NCBI RefSeq assembly: GCF_009689005.1 | Contig: NZ_AP021879.1 | Location: 1,736,001 to 1,800,000, forward strand | DNA from: Desulfosarcina ovata subsp. ovata | Lineage (GTDB): Bacteria; Desulfobacterota; Desulfobacteria; Desulfobacterales; Desulfosarcinaceae | Reading direction: 5' to 3' | Length of the DNA: 64,000 nucleotides | Shown here: positions 18,739-28,124 of the stretch, piece after piece | Position numbering within the stretch: position 1 is the first letter of the stretch | How the letters are laid out: each line of letters starts with the position of its first letter | The notes under the pieces: model-generated | What the model was told of the DNA's origin: nothing | Databases searched by the model: none | Seen by the model: only the letters and a program-made list of their open reading frames with translations | Translations under genes and position numbers: made by a program

Positions 18739-19479
18739 CTAAACGATTGAGGCCAGTACGACCGTCACATTATCTTTTCCGCCAGCGCTCTTGGCCAGGC
18801 GGATCAGCGCACTCGACTTTTCGTTCAAGTTGTTGTCTCCGCACAAGGCAGTCTGAACGGTGGTTTCATCGACCATATCGGTGAGGCCGTCACTGCACAG
18901 GAGAAAAAGATCGCCGGGATGCCGTTTGCCTTTGAGAATATCCAGAGCCACGGTATCGTTTACCCCCACGGCCCTTAAAATCACATTCCGCATGGCATGC
19001 TGCCGGGCTTCTTCCGGCGTAATCAGTCCCTGATCCAGTTGTTCCTGCACCAACGAGTGGTCCTTGGTCAGTTGTTTGAGGGCATTGTTTTTCAACCGGT
19101 AGGTTCTCGAGTCACCGACATGACCAACAATGAAACTATCCTCGGAAAAGGCCAACAGTTCAGCCGTGCAGCCCATCCCCTGGTCGTCGGGATGACGTTC
19201 CACATGTTTGAGAATCTTATCATTGGCCAATTTGAAGGTGGTCTGTACCCGGGCGATGGTGTTCTCTTCCGACCGGCCGTCGTGACCGGAAAAAACCGCC
19301 TGGGCGGTTTCAGCAAAAATCCGACTGGCCACTTCGCCGGCGGCGGCACCGCCCATGCCATCGGCGACCAGACAGTACAGAGAGGCTTCGTTGATGAAAA
19401 ACACATCCTCGTTGTTTGAACGGATATTTCCGACATCCGTTACACCATGGTACATGATCGTCGGCAAATGCTGTGGCAC
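18739..19479 (-). CDS. PP2C-family Ser/Thr phosphatase
   Basis: 246 residues, standard length for bacterial PP2C (PstP/Stp1). Metal-binding motifs are visible in order: RSNNEDVFF, VADGMGGAAAGEVAS, GCTAELLAF, VGHVGDSRTYRL, LLCSDGLTD and GGKDNVTVVLA. It dephosphorylates proteins modified by Hanks kinases, using two Mn/Mg ions. Start GTG 19479 has GGAG 10 nt upstream; ATG 19455 is the alternative. It lies between the two kinase genes. Confidence 0.95.
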   Translation of the reverse strand: MPQHLPTIMYHGVTDVGNIRSNNEDVFFINEASLYCLVADGMGGAAAGEVASRIFAETAQAVFSGHDGRSEENTIARVQTTFKLANDKILKHVERHPDDQGMGCTAELLAFSEDSFIVGHVGDSRTYRLKNNALKQLTKDHSLVQEQLDQGLITPEEARQHAMRNVILRAVGVNDTVALDILKGKRHPGDLFLLCSDGLTDMVDETTVQTALCGDNNLNEKSSALIRLAKSAGGKDNVTVVLASIV

Positions 19480-19552
19480 CTGAAATATGCTCCGCTGTTA
19501 AGTCATTTTTCGCCTGGTTACCGGGCTTTATCCAAACGCTTCAAATTGCCTC

Positions 19553-21190
19553 TCAGGCAACGGGATCAGGTTCGGGCTTCTCAAAATTATTGCGCATGAA
19601 CAATGCCAGGTCCGAAGCATCATAAGTCATTCCCAAATGATTTTTCAGTTTCAACAGGTCCTGATGCAACTCGTTTGCGGTCTGGTAGCGTTTGCTGGTG
19701 GATTTCTCCAGACAGCGCATGACGATATCGTTGAGTCCCTGGGGAATATCCGGTCGCCGGGTAATGATTGCCGGGATGGTCATTTGGGGAATCGTCCGGA
19801 TGGCTTCGATGTCATTGGAAAATCGATAGAGCCGACTGCCGGACAGAATTTCGTAAAAGACCAGACCCAGCGCGTAAATATCGACCTGGTGGTTCGCCTC
19901 CTTACCCATGGCCTGCTCCGGCGAGAGGTAGGAAAGCTTGCCTTTGATCACGCCGGCCTGAGTCAGCGACGGTTCCGAGGTGGCCTTGGAAATACCGAAA
20001 TCGCTCAGTTTGACTTCGCCGTTCATGGAAATCAGAATGTTTTGCGGGCTGATGTCCCGATGAATGATATTGAGCGGTTTGCCCGTCTTGTCATCCTTTC
20101 GGGAGTGGGAGTAGTGCAACCCGTTGCTGATTTTTAAAATAAGAAAGATCGCCATGTCCACCGGCAGCCCTCTTTTCAGTTCACCCATGATTTCAGCGAG
20201 ATTCTTGCCGTCCACATACTCCATAGCAATGAAATAAGCGTTCTGAATTTTACCGAAATCAGCGATCTGGACAATGTTGGGATGCTGCAGCAAAGCTGCC
20301 AGACGGGCTTCACGGATAAACATATCGATGAAATCACGGTTGTCTGCCAGATGGGGCAATACTTTTTTCACCGCCACGGTCTTGCGGAAGCCGTCTCCAC
20401 GCAGGTAGTCCGCCAGAAACAACTCTGCCATGCCGCCTTGGGCAATCTTGCGGGTGAGCAGATAGGGACCGATGCGGGTCATACCCTGCATGGCCTTTTC
20501 CATTTTGATTTTCCGGGCCTTGATATTTCGCTCCACCAAAAAGAGGACGCCGGTAGCGACAAGGCCACTGATCACAAGAAAAAAAATCATGTTTATCCGG
20601 ACGGATCGAACTGCGGCAAGTCGGCCCTGCCCCTTCCAGCCGATGGCAACCGTTCCGATTTTTATGCCGGCATAGGTGACGTCACTTTTAAAAAGCACAA
20701 TGGCGGTCTCCCCATTAACCACGCCGGATGAGATATCAACGCCATTGATCGTTTCCATGGGACGCTCTTCGTCAAGGGGGGCCATCTGACGGTTGATTCT
20801 GGCCGGATTGGAGTGGGCCAGAATTTTCCCCTGATGGTCTGAAATGGCGGCAAATTGAACATTTGAATTCTCCATCACCTCACGAATGGCGACATTCAGG
20901 GCGAGGATGTCGGACGACAGGATCGGAGAACCGCTCTTGTCAGCCATGCCCAAGGTCAGGTCGACGCCTTTGTTTAAAAAAGTCTTGTCGGCACTCTCCA
21001 TCTTTCCCTGAAGAACAAAAAAAACGACAAGATTAAGGGCAATCCAGGCAATCACACCAATGATCACGTGACGTTTGACCGGCGATCCGGACATAAGGGC
21101 TTTTACCTTTCCGGCAACGGTATTGATAGTTGTTGTGGACATCTGCTTCATCCACATCATGGTTGTTGACGCTTTGTCGCTAACGGGCAT
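19553..21190 (-). CDS. membrane Ser/Thr kinase with N-terminal extracytoplasmic sensor
   Basis: 545 residues with sensor first and kinase last, the reverse of most bacterial PASTA kinases. Helix one is about 42-61, helix two about 199-219, and the loop between (about 62-198) resembles a single Cache-like sensor (AISDHQGKILAHSNPARINRQMAPL). The kinase domain spans about 240-510: IAQGGMAELFLA, Lys275, HRDISPQN with Asp379, SDFG (397-399) and YLSPEQ. The HRDISPQN variant is common in deltaproteobacterial and myxobacterial kinases. The upstream gene has the same helix-sensor-helix front, so a sensing complex is possible. Confidence 0.92.
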   Translation of the reverse strand: MPVSDKASTTMMWMKQMSTTTINTVAGKVKALMSGSPVKRHVIIGVIAWIALNLVVFFVLQGKMESADKTFLNKGVDLTLGMADKSGSPILSSDILALNVAIREVMENSNVQFAAISDHQGKILAHSNPARINRQMAPLDEERPMETINGVDISSGVVNGETAIVLFKSDVTYAGIKIGTVAIGWKGQGRLAAVRSVRINMIFFLVISGLVATGVLFLVERNIKARKIKMEKAMQGMTRIGPYLLTRKIAQGGMAELFLADYLRGDGFRKTVAVKKVLPHLADNRDFIDMFIREARLAALLQHPNIVQIADFGKIQNAYFIAMEYVDGKNLAEIMGELKRGLPVDMAIFLILKISNGLHYSHSRKDDKTGKPLNIIHRDISPQNILISMNGEVKLSDFGISKATSEPSLTQAGVIKGKLSYLSPEQAMGKEANHQVDIYALGLVFYEILSGSRLYRFSNDIEAIRTIPQMTIPAIITRRPDIPQGLNDIVMRCLEKSTSKRYQTANELHQDLLKLKNHLGMTYDASDLALFMRNNFEKPEPDPVA

Positions 21191-21237
21191 GCTTACGGTC
21201 CCTGCCTTCCATTCAGTATTTTTCTCATAAACGCAGT

Positions 21238-22116
21238 CTAATCGCCAGCGAGTTTTTTAATGATGTCTGCGCAGCGATGGATGATCTTCTTTCTGAGCCA
21301 TCCCAGGTCCTCCCGGCGGGAAATCTCGATCAGGTTGATGCCACCGGTGAGCACGGTCCGGGCAGTCTGATTCGTTTCGGCTGTCGACCTCACGATCGGA
21401 TAACGGTCAAGATTGGCTTCGAGCAAAAATGACCGGCTCAGCGGTTTCTGGCAGCCGCAAAGCGGACAGGTCATCTCCCGGCCATCTGCCCTGTCATCCG
21501 TGACGCCGGTCCATATGCGCATCTGCTCGCCAAAGGCGTTTATCAACGGACGCACCCCGTTAAATTCTGCGACCAGTAGGATGAAGACGATCAAAATGAA
21601 ACTGACCAGGGCCGAAAGGAAAAAGATGGTTGTCCAGGAACGGGTCGCACGGCCGTCCTTTGCCATCAGGACTTGGCCGATTTTCGTTCCAGAAAAAACA
21701 ATATCGGCTGAGAAGCAGACGACTTTAGTTCCGTCCGACATGGTGTATGGCCAATAACTGGCACCGTCATGCCGCTTAACGGTTGTGGCCGGCATCGGCA
21801 GCAACTGGGCAACATTGGTAAAAGCGATAATTTTGTTTTTGTGATCGATGATGGTCACATTGACCACCCCGTCAATGGCCTCGACCTCCCGGGCGAGACG
21901 GGTCAGGGCCCCCACGTTGCGTTCCAGCAAGGGCAGTGCGGCCTTTTCGGCACTTTCAAGAACCGTTTGCAATCCGCTCGTTGTCACACTCTCGATCAGT
22001 CGTCCCTCTTTGGCCGAGAAAAACAGGTAGAAAAAAACGGCAACCACCCACCAGACAAACAAACAGACAAACCAGTGGGTCTTTCTGATGACGCCACGCC
22101 TCGATCCTTGCTTCAC
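21238..22116 (-). CDS. membrane sensor protein with Cys4-type motif, no kinase
   Basis: 292 residues. Two membrane helices (about 15-34 and 168-192) enclose a Cache-like extracytoplasmic domain (VNVTIIDHKNKIIAFTNVAQ) similar in layout to the following kinase. The cytoplasmic part has CPLCGCQK (about residue 224), which with a later cysteine could bind zinc, and no catalytic domain I recognise. It ends 47 nt before the membrane kinase gene, so a regulatory partner of that kinase is the best guess. Start GTG 22116 has AAGGAA upstream. Confidence 0.7.
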   Translation of the reverse strand: MKQGSRRGVIRKTHWFVCLFVWWVVAVFFYLFFSAKEGRLIESVTTSGLQTVLESAEKAALPLLERNVGALTRLAREVEAIDGVVNVTIIDHKNKIIAFTNVAQLLPMPATTVKRHDGASYWPYTMSDGTKVVCFSADIVFSGTKIGQVLMAKDGRATRSWTTIFFLSALVSFILIVFILLVAEFNGVRPLINAFGEQMRIWTGVTDDRADGREMTCPLCGCQKPLSRSFLLEANLDRYPIVRSTAETNQTARTVLTGGINLIEISRREDLGWLRKKIIHRCADIIKKLAGD

Positions 22117-22569
22117 GACAATTTTTCCTTATTGTTACTGTGTATGTTCGGTCAGGATTCGTATCGCTACGGATTTACCGGCGCGGTTACGGGCTCGGTG
22201 ATCGTGGCCGCCAAAACGCCCACCGGATGTGCATGCTGTCGTTGGTAACGATTGCCAATTTGCTTAAAAGTATTATGATACCAGTGGATTGTCAAGAAAC
22301 TTCTCCTTTTGGGAACCCCGGTAAGTGGTCCGTCGCCGGTCTCGGCTTCCGGCGCCCGGCTGATGTGAGAAACAGATCCTTATGACAGGCACGCATCTAC
22401 CGGTCAGTTCTTTTCAAATGGGGAGATCAAGGTGATTGCAGCTATTGAATTTAGCGAATCCCTATGGTAGATAAGCTAAGGATTTTCTTGAAAGATAAAA
22501 TAGCGTGCGCCTCCATTAAATATGGCCTTTGCTCTCGCTGATTTCCTCGGTTGATTCCGGAGTACCAAC
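22117..22569. other. divergent intergenic region
   Basis: 453 nt between the minus-strand sensor gene and the plus-strand deacetylase gene. It must hold both promoters. I see no convincing coding frame; short open frames overlap antisense and lack ribosome sites. Confidence 0.4.
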
Positions 22570-23592
22570 ATGATCCCAAGTGGCTCACGTCTAGAATTCA
22601 TTAAGTATGCGTCCTCCCTGTTACTGATGTTTCTGAGCGTTCTGGCGGGTTGTGCCGGACCGGGTTCTGTTGTTTCGTTCTCAAGGCCCGATGTCTATCG
22701 GTCATCCGAGCGGATCCTTCACCGACTCAAACCCGGTGAGACTCCGCAGACGCTGGCCGCCAAATATCTGGGAGACCCGAAACTGGCCTGGATGATCGAG
22801 GATGTCAATGGTGCGGATGCGTTCCTGCCGGAACGCTTCGTGGTCATTCCGCTTAAAATTCCCAATCGTGCCGGCATTACCGAAGAGGGCTACCAGGCGG
22901 TTCCGATCCTTTGCTACCACCGGTTCGGCCAATCCTGCAATTCTCCGCTTTGCATGCCTGCGGATATTTTTGAGCGGCAGTTGAGATACCTCAAGGAAAA
23001 TGGCTATCGGGTCATTGGGCCGGAAGAACTGGCTGCGTTTCTGGATTATCGCCAGCCGTTGCCAAAAAATTCCGTCATGATCACCATGGACGACGGTTAC
23101 CGTTCCGTTTATAATATTGCATACCCGCTTTTGAAGAAATACGGCTTTACGGCCACCTTGTTCATTTACATTGATTATGTGGGGGTTTCCAGTAAGGCAA
23201 TTACATGGGACCAACTGCGGGAGCTGAAACGGGCAGGATTTTATATCGGCTCCCACTCGGTCGCTCACAGCGATCTGTCCAAACAGAAGAAAGACGAGGA
23301 TGGCAGCCAATACATGGCCCGGCTGAAAAGGGAAATTTTCAAGTCCAAACAAATCATTGATAAGCAGTTGGGCCAGGACACCATCATCTTCTCGTACCCC
23401 TTCGGCCGTCGCACATCCACCGTTGTCTCGCTATCGCGGCAGGCCGGCTATAAAATCGGCGTCACCGTAGACCGGGGAAGCAACCCGTTTTTCGCCAACC
23501 CCTTTCTGGTGAAACGGGACCAGATCCTCAAACATGACATGGGGATTTTCGCTTCCCGGCTAAAAACGTTTACTTATTTTCCGTTAAAGTGA
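22570..23592 (+). CDS. polysaccharide deacetylase lipoprotein with LysM-like domain
   Basis: 340 residues. Signal peptide with lipobox SVLAGC (near residue 27). A LysM-like segment (about 55-98, HRLKPGETPQTLAAKYLGDP) precedes a NodB domain (about 115-315). NodB motif 1 is TMDDGYRS, motif 2 is SHSVAHSDL, motif 3 is FSYPFGRRT, giving the metal His-His-Asp and catalytic Asp expected for carbohydrate N-deacetylation. It would act on peptidoglycan or another aminosugar polymer at the envelope. It is the first of three co-oriented genes (7-nt gap to the next). Confidence 0.9.
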   Translation: MIPSGSRLEFIKYASSLLLMFLSVLAGCAGPGSVVSFSRPDVYRSSERILHRLKPGETPQTLAAKYLGDPKLAWMIEDVNGADAFLPERFVVIPLKIPNRAGITEEGYQAVPILCYHRFGQSCNSPLCMPADIFERQLRYLKENGYRVIGPEELAAFLDYRQPLPKNSVMITMDDGYRSVYNIAYPLLKKYGFTATLFIYIDYVGVSSKAITWDQLRELKRAGFYIGSHSVAHSDLSKQKKDEDGSQYMARLKREIFKSKQIIDKQLGQDTIIFSYPFGRRTSTVVSLSRQAGYKIGVTVDRGSNPFFANPFLVKRDQILKHDMGIFASRLKTFTYFPLK

Positions 23593-23599
23593 GTTTGCC

Positions 23600-25264
23600 A
23601 TGCCATACAAACGCGTATGTATCGGATTATCCTTATTGTTACTGCTCTTTTTGGGATGCCAAACTGTTCAGGCGCCCCGGGAAAAAGACCAGCAGGCCAA
23701 TGCGTATATTGAGCAGGCTCAGGCTTACGAAAGTCAGGGTAACCTGGTTGAAGCCTTGGAGAAATACAAACTGGCGCAAACCGTAGACCCGGCCCAACCC
23801 CAGGTCAATGACAGCATCAGCCGCCTTGAAGCCCAATTGGAGAAGTTGGCCGAAACCCATTATCAAGCCGGTCTGCGGTTCAGGGACAAAGGCAAATGGA
23901 CTCTGGCAAAACGGGAATTTTTAAAGGCGCTTCGATATAGCCCGGAACATGAAGGCGCCGCTGCCATGCTCCAGGGGCGCACCCCATCCGACGATGGCAA
24001 ATACATCATTCATACCATAGGGCCGGGGGAAAGCCTTTCCAAGCTGGCAATGAAATATTACGGGGACTATCGCAAATATCATCACATCGCCAATTTCAAT
24101 AACATGACCGATGCCAAGCAGGTCAAAATCGGCCAGAAAATTATGATCCCGGTCATTGAAGGCGTCTCCTTTGCCGATCTGAATCGAATCAGTTCAGGCA
24201 GGGCACCGCAGGCAACCGGTATCGAAGGTGAATACGTCGTTCATCAGATCGCTCCGGGAGAGAGTCTGTCCAAGGTGGCCCGTCTCTATTACGGAGACTA
24301 TAAGCTGTTCAATGTGATTGCCAAGTTCAATGGCATTACCGATCCGACCGGCATCCGTGTCGGCCAGAAGATCAAAGTTCCCCGGCGGGAAGGGATGACC
24401 GCTTACCAGCAACGGTCCACAGCGACTGGGGACGAAGAGCCATCCTATATTCCTGAGCCTGAAGAAACGAAGCCTGTTGTAACGCAGCCCGAGCCAACCG
24501 CACCGCCTGAAGATGAAATCCCGCCGGAAACCGTCAAACCGTCTGACCAGGTAGCTGAATACCGTGAAACCGGAATCGCGCTGTTCAACGAGAATGCGTT
24601 TGACGATGCCATCGTGGAACTGAAAAAAGTACTCAATGCCACCCCGGACGACCCTGCCGCCATCAGCTATATTTCACGGGCATACATGGAGACCGGACGG
24701 CAGCATTTGGATGCCGGACGGCTGAACAAGGCCAAAAGCGCCTTGACCGCCGCGCTTGGCTATGATGCAAACTGCAAAACATGCCAGGATCTTTTGGAGC
24801 AGTGCCGCACTGCCGAGGCAGACACTCTCAAGGCTGAAGGCGAATCGTTCTATGAGAACAATCAATTTGACAGTGCCATCACCACATTCAACCGGGCCCT
24901 AGCATTGGACCCGGAAAATTCTGAAATCCGTCAGTTGCTGTTTCAATCTCATTTTCAGAAGGCGTTGATTCTTTACAACAACCAGGATTATCTGGCTGCA
25001 AAGACCGATTTCGAGAAGGCCGCCGTCATCAATCCGGATTGTGAAGAGTGCCGGCAGTATATCGGTAACAGCGTGGAGGCGTACAAGGAGTTCCACTATA
25101 ATGAGGGGATTGTCTTTTTCGGAAAGCAGGAACTCAGAGAAGCCATTGGTGCATGGGAAAAAGTGGTTGCCGTGGATCCCGATTACAAGGATGCCAGCCA
25201 AAACCTGAAAAAGGCCCAGTTGCTCAACAAACGCCTTGAGCTCATTAAAAAAGGATCCGAATAG
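23600..25264 (+). CDS. lipoprotein with TPR repeats and two LysM domains
   Basis: 554 residues. Lipobox LLFLGC near residue 19. TPR repeats at about 35-110, two LysM domains at about 134-180 and 211-257 (both with GPGESLSKLA/GESLSKVARLYYGDY and IKVGQKI-like ends), a Pro/Glu-rich linker, then four more TPRs (about 305-545). It should bind peptidoglycan through LysM and proteins through TPR, a scaffold next to the deacetylase and the FHA proteins. Members of this layout are common near deltaproteobacterial envelope signalling genes; partner unknown. Confidence 0.88.
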   Translation: MPYKRVCIGLSLLLLLFLGCQTVQAPREKDQQANAYIEQAQAYESQGNLVEALEKYKLAQTVDPAQPQVNDSISRLEAQLEKLAETHYQAGLRFRDKGKWTLAKREFLKALRYSPEHEGAAAMLQGRTPSDDGKYIIHTIGPGESLSKLAMKYYGDYRKYHHIANFNNMTDAKQVKIGQKIMIPVIEGVSFADLNRISSGRAPQATGIEGEYVVHQIAPGESLSKVARLYYGDYKLFNVIAKFNGITDPTGIRVGQKIKVPRREGMTAYQQRSTATGDEEPSYIPEPEETKPVVTQPEPTAPPEDEIPPETVKPSDQVAEYRETGIALFNENAFDDAIVELKKVLNATPDDPAAISYISRAYMETGRQHLDAGRLNKAKSALTAALGYDANCKTCQDLLEQCRTAEADTLKAEGESFYENNQFDSAITTFNRALALDPENSEIRQLLFQSHFQKALILYNNQDYLAAKTDFEKAAVINPDCEECRQYIGNSVEAYKEFHYNEGIVFFGKQELREAIGAWEKVVAVDPDYKDASQNLKKAQLLNKRLELIKKGSE

Positions 25265-25303
25265 GAATCCATTTCGTAAAAGATACATGCAGGTGGGATA
25301 ACG

Positions 25304-26260
25304 ATGCCCCAGATGCCAAATATTACTATCCAGTTGGTTCATATCCAAGGCCCATTGAAAGGACAGATTCAGGATTTTTCCCAATTTCCCGTTCAAATTG
25401 GGCGTCACTCTTCCTGCGGGGTCCGCTTTGACAAAGACCTGACGACGATTTCCAGACAGCACGCCCGCATTGAACGTCAGGGCAATCGCTTTCGGATCAT
25501 TGATGCCAGCACCAACGGCACGTATGTCAATGGGAAACGTATCGCCGATGTCTATCTGCGCGATGGCGATGTGATCACGTTTTCTGAAAATGGACCCAAG
25601 GCCAGTTTCCTGACCAAAATCGAGGCCGGCACGGTACCGGAGCAGTCAATGCCTTCAGCACCCACCCCGCCCACGCGGCAAGTGGCACCCGCACCACCGC
25701 AAATGGAGGCCCCCATGCCCCCGCCACAGAAGCCGCCAGTTCCCAGGCCTGTGCCTACTCCGGCGGCACCGGTCCCTCCTCCCGATGCAGGGCATACCGT
25801 GGGTCCGGATGCGCTGTCACCGGTGGTCAGCACCAATGCCCCCCTGGTTATCCAATACGGTCCGACCCTCCAGTCGTACAATCTGCTGCCAGTCACCATC
25901 GGGACAGATCCGGCATGTGAGTTCGTAATCAGCAACGACGCACTGGCCGGCCGTCATGTCCAGATTTTTTACAATGCCGATGATTACTATGCAAAGGATC
26001 TGACGGGCAGAAACATGGTTTCCATCAACGGCCGACCGGTGGGCGCCCAGGCCGTGCTGGCCCAAGGTGCGGAACTGACCCTCTCCACGACCGGCCCGAC
26101 GTTCCGGTTCCTCGGTGGCGGCCGCCTTGCAGAAGTGCAGAATGCCTCTGCCGAGCCGCTGGAGAAAACCGATCTGGACCCCAACGCCCCTTCGTTGGAC
26201 GACACGCCCGCCGTTCCCCAAAAGAAGTCAAAGTCACTGTTTAAAAATTTTTTTAAATAA
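25304..26260 (+). CDS. protein with two FHA domains
   Basis: 318 residues, no signal peptide or membrane helix. FHA one (about 20-95) has VQIGRHSSCGVRF, SRQHARI and STNGTYVNG, all phosphothreonine-contact residues. A 70-residue Pro/Ala linker follows, then a weaker FHA two (about 195-270: VTIGTDPACEFVI, AGRHVQIFY, SINGRPV), where the canonical GR is GT. It probably reads phosphothreonines placed by the kinases encoded 5-8 kb away. Third gene of the deacetylase/LysM unit; convergent with the FHA-transglycosylase gene. Confidence 0.9.
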   Translation: MPQMPNITIQLVHIQGPLKGQIQDFSQFPVQIGRHSSCGVRFDKDLTTISRQHARIERQGNRFRIIDASTNGTYVNGKRIADVYLRDGDVITFSENGPKASFLTKIEAGTVPEQSMPSAPTPPTRQVAPAPPQMEAPMPPPQKPPVPRPVPTPAAPVPPPDAGHTVGPDALSPVVSTNAPLVIQYGPTLQSYNLLPVTIGTDPACEFVISNDALAGRHVQIFYNADDYYAKDLTGRNMVSINGRPVGAQAVLAQGAELTLSTTGPTFRFLGGGRLAEVQNASAEPLEKTDLDPNAPSLDDTPAVPQKKSKSLFKNFFK

Positions 26261-26330
26261 CGGGGCCACTGGCCCTGCCTGACTTTGCAGTGCCTGATCA
26301 TTCGATGGCCCGGATCCGCTCCAATGCCCG

Positions 26331-27827
26331 CTATTCTGCTGACGCCAGGGGATTGTCAAAATCGAAACCGAACAGGTGGGGATTTTCACCGATCACGGCG
26401 GCCGTGAAAATCGAAAACACGTAATCGTAGGTTTCATCGGGGACCTTATCCCGGTATTTCGTAATCAATTTCCAGAAATTGCGCTCCCGGGGGTCTTCCG
26501 GAAAGGTCTTGATCAGCTTGATCACCCGCCGCTCGCCCCAGTTGTACGAGGCCATCACCAGCAGTCCGGACGCCTGGGCGTCCGTGGTATAGATATCCCG
26601 GAGGTAGCGGGCTGCCGCCAAGGTCGACTTCTCGAAATCGTGGCGCTCATCCAGAAGGTCCACCACCGCCTCATCCTGCAGGGGACCGACGCGCAGGCCG
26701 TATTGTTCAGCGGTGGTGGGAATGAACTGCCACATGCCTTTGGCAATACCGAAACGGGTGGGTGGCCCAACCGCTTCGTGGTTAAGGTTACTCTCCTGAA
26801 CCGGCAGGTAGAAAAACTGGATCGGCAAATCCTCCTCGGTCAGGGCGTCGACGATCGGCTGAATGTATCCCTGCCGTTCGGCACGTTGAATGACCCGCGA
26901 CAGACGTTTGCTGGACTGCCACTTTTCAATATAATCGGTTACTTCATCAACAAAATCATCGGGCATATTGATTTCACACTCGCCGAACCGATGCGCCACA
27001 CGCATGATGATCTTCTCTTTCTCACTTAATCCCCTGCTGTAGATATCGAGGCTGTTGACATACCGGTCATAGCTTTCTTCAAGTTTCTTTTTGCGTAGCT
27101 TGGCCGCCTCGATCTGCGCTTTGGCGGCCTCGGATTTACGCTGTTCGGCATCCACCCGCAATTTGATCAGATCGATCTCCAGTGCCCGCATGGTATAAAA
27201 AACCTCGGCGGCCAGCTTGCGTTGCTCGAGGATCTGGCTGTGTTTGTACCAGGCCACGCTGCCGGTAACAATCGCAAGCATGACCACCAGACCGATAATC
27301 AGGCCATAGGTGATCCGCTGCTTCTTCCGCACTTCGGCATAAGCGCGGCGAACCATCATGGTGTGTTCACCGGCGGTGCCGTCTCCATCTTTACCGAAAT
27401 AGTGGTCCTTATAATGATCTAGGTCGGGGCGCTCGATCTGGGTACGTTCCGTCGAGAGTGAATCTGCCTGATGAAACGCTGGGGGTGGTGCAGCAATCGG
27501 TGGCTCGACGACCACCGTTTCCACTTCGAAAGCGAGTGCTGGACCGGAGGCACCCAACCGGATCTGCCCGGTCCCGAAAAGTACGGCTCGCTCGATGCGC
27601 TGCCCGTCGATAAAAATGCCGTTGGCACTCTGCCGGTCCTTGATCCACCACTGTCCGTTCTCCCAAAAGAGATCGGCATGATACCGGCTGACCATCTCCT
27701 CCCGGATACAGATTTCACAGTCCGAATGGCGGCCGATGGTAACATTTCGGGTAAACTCGAGGTGAGTGCCATTGGGCAACGCGATATCCAGCACAGCAGG
27801 TGCAGTTTCATTTATCATTACATTCAA
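26331..27827 (-). CDS. FHA - transmembrane - lytic transglycosylase (SLT) fusion
   Basis: 498 residues. N-terminal FHA (about 12-103) has IGRHSDCEI, SRYHADL and SANGIFIDG, so phosphothreonine binding should be intact. One membrane helix (about 172-193) puts FHA inside. A coiled coil (about 200-255) and a helical segment lead to an SLT domain (about 333-470) with catalytic Glu345 in LPVQESNLNH, GMWQFIPTTAEQYGL and MASYNWGERRV, the usual lytic transglycosylase motifs. It would cleave MurNAc-GlcNAc bonds in the periplasm under control of a cytoplasmic phospho-signal. The signalling link is inferred from domain order and from the kinase cluster beside it. Confidence 0.9.
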   Translation of the reverse strand: MNVMINETAPAVLDIALPNGTHLEFTRNVTIGRHSDCEICIREEMVSRYHADLFWENGQWWIKDRQSANGIFIDGQRIERAVLFGTGQIRLGASGPALAFEVETVVVEPPIAAPPPAFHQADSLSTERTQIERPDLDHYKDHYFGKDGDGTAGEHTMMVRRAYAEVRKKQRITYGLIIGLVVMLAIVTGSVAWYKHSQILEQRKLAAEVFYTMRALEIDLIKLRVDAEQRKSEAAKAQIEAAKLRKKKLEESYDRYVNSLDIYSRGLSEKEKIIMRVAHRFGECEINMPDDFVDEVTDYIEKWQSSKRLSRVIQRAERQGYIQPIVDALTEEDLPIQFFYLPVQESNLNHEAVGPPTRFGIAKGMWQFIPTTAEQYGLRVGPLQDEAVVDLLDERHDFEKSTLAAARYLRDIYTTDAQASGLLVMASYNWGERRVIKLIKTFPEDPRERNFWKLITKYRDKVPDETYDYVFSIFTAAVIGENPHLFGFDFDNPLASAE

Positions 27828-28037
27828 TTCATATTCTGGGTGTGTATAAAGGGTTGGGCAAGTGACCCAATCGCGTTTTTCATATAATGCAATTTAGAGC
27901 AGTGTTTGTCAAAACCACTTTCTCATCCTCACAGCAATTGAAGGTCTGGATGAGCTTATCGAATCCATGCGACCAGGGTGACAAGGCTGTTTTCTTCTTG
28001 GTTTTACGTCATACAACATATTGTATTTACATTACTC

Positions 28038-28066
28038 TTGACTTACAAGGACTATCTCACTATATT
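28038..28066 (+). promoter_or_regulatory. sigma-70-type promoter of the LysM-metalloprotease gene
   Basis: TTGACT (28038-28043), 17-nt spacer, TATATT (28061-28066). The start would be near 28073, about 50 nt upstream of the GTG at 28125. The box matches the consensus at 11 of 12 positions apart from the last base of -35 and one in -10. Confidence 0.6.
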
Positions 28067-28124
28067 TTGGCGTGGAAGAAGTTATATGCTTAATTGAGAT
28101 TTACCTGTCTGGAAGGCCTTTGCC

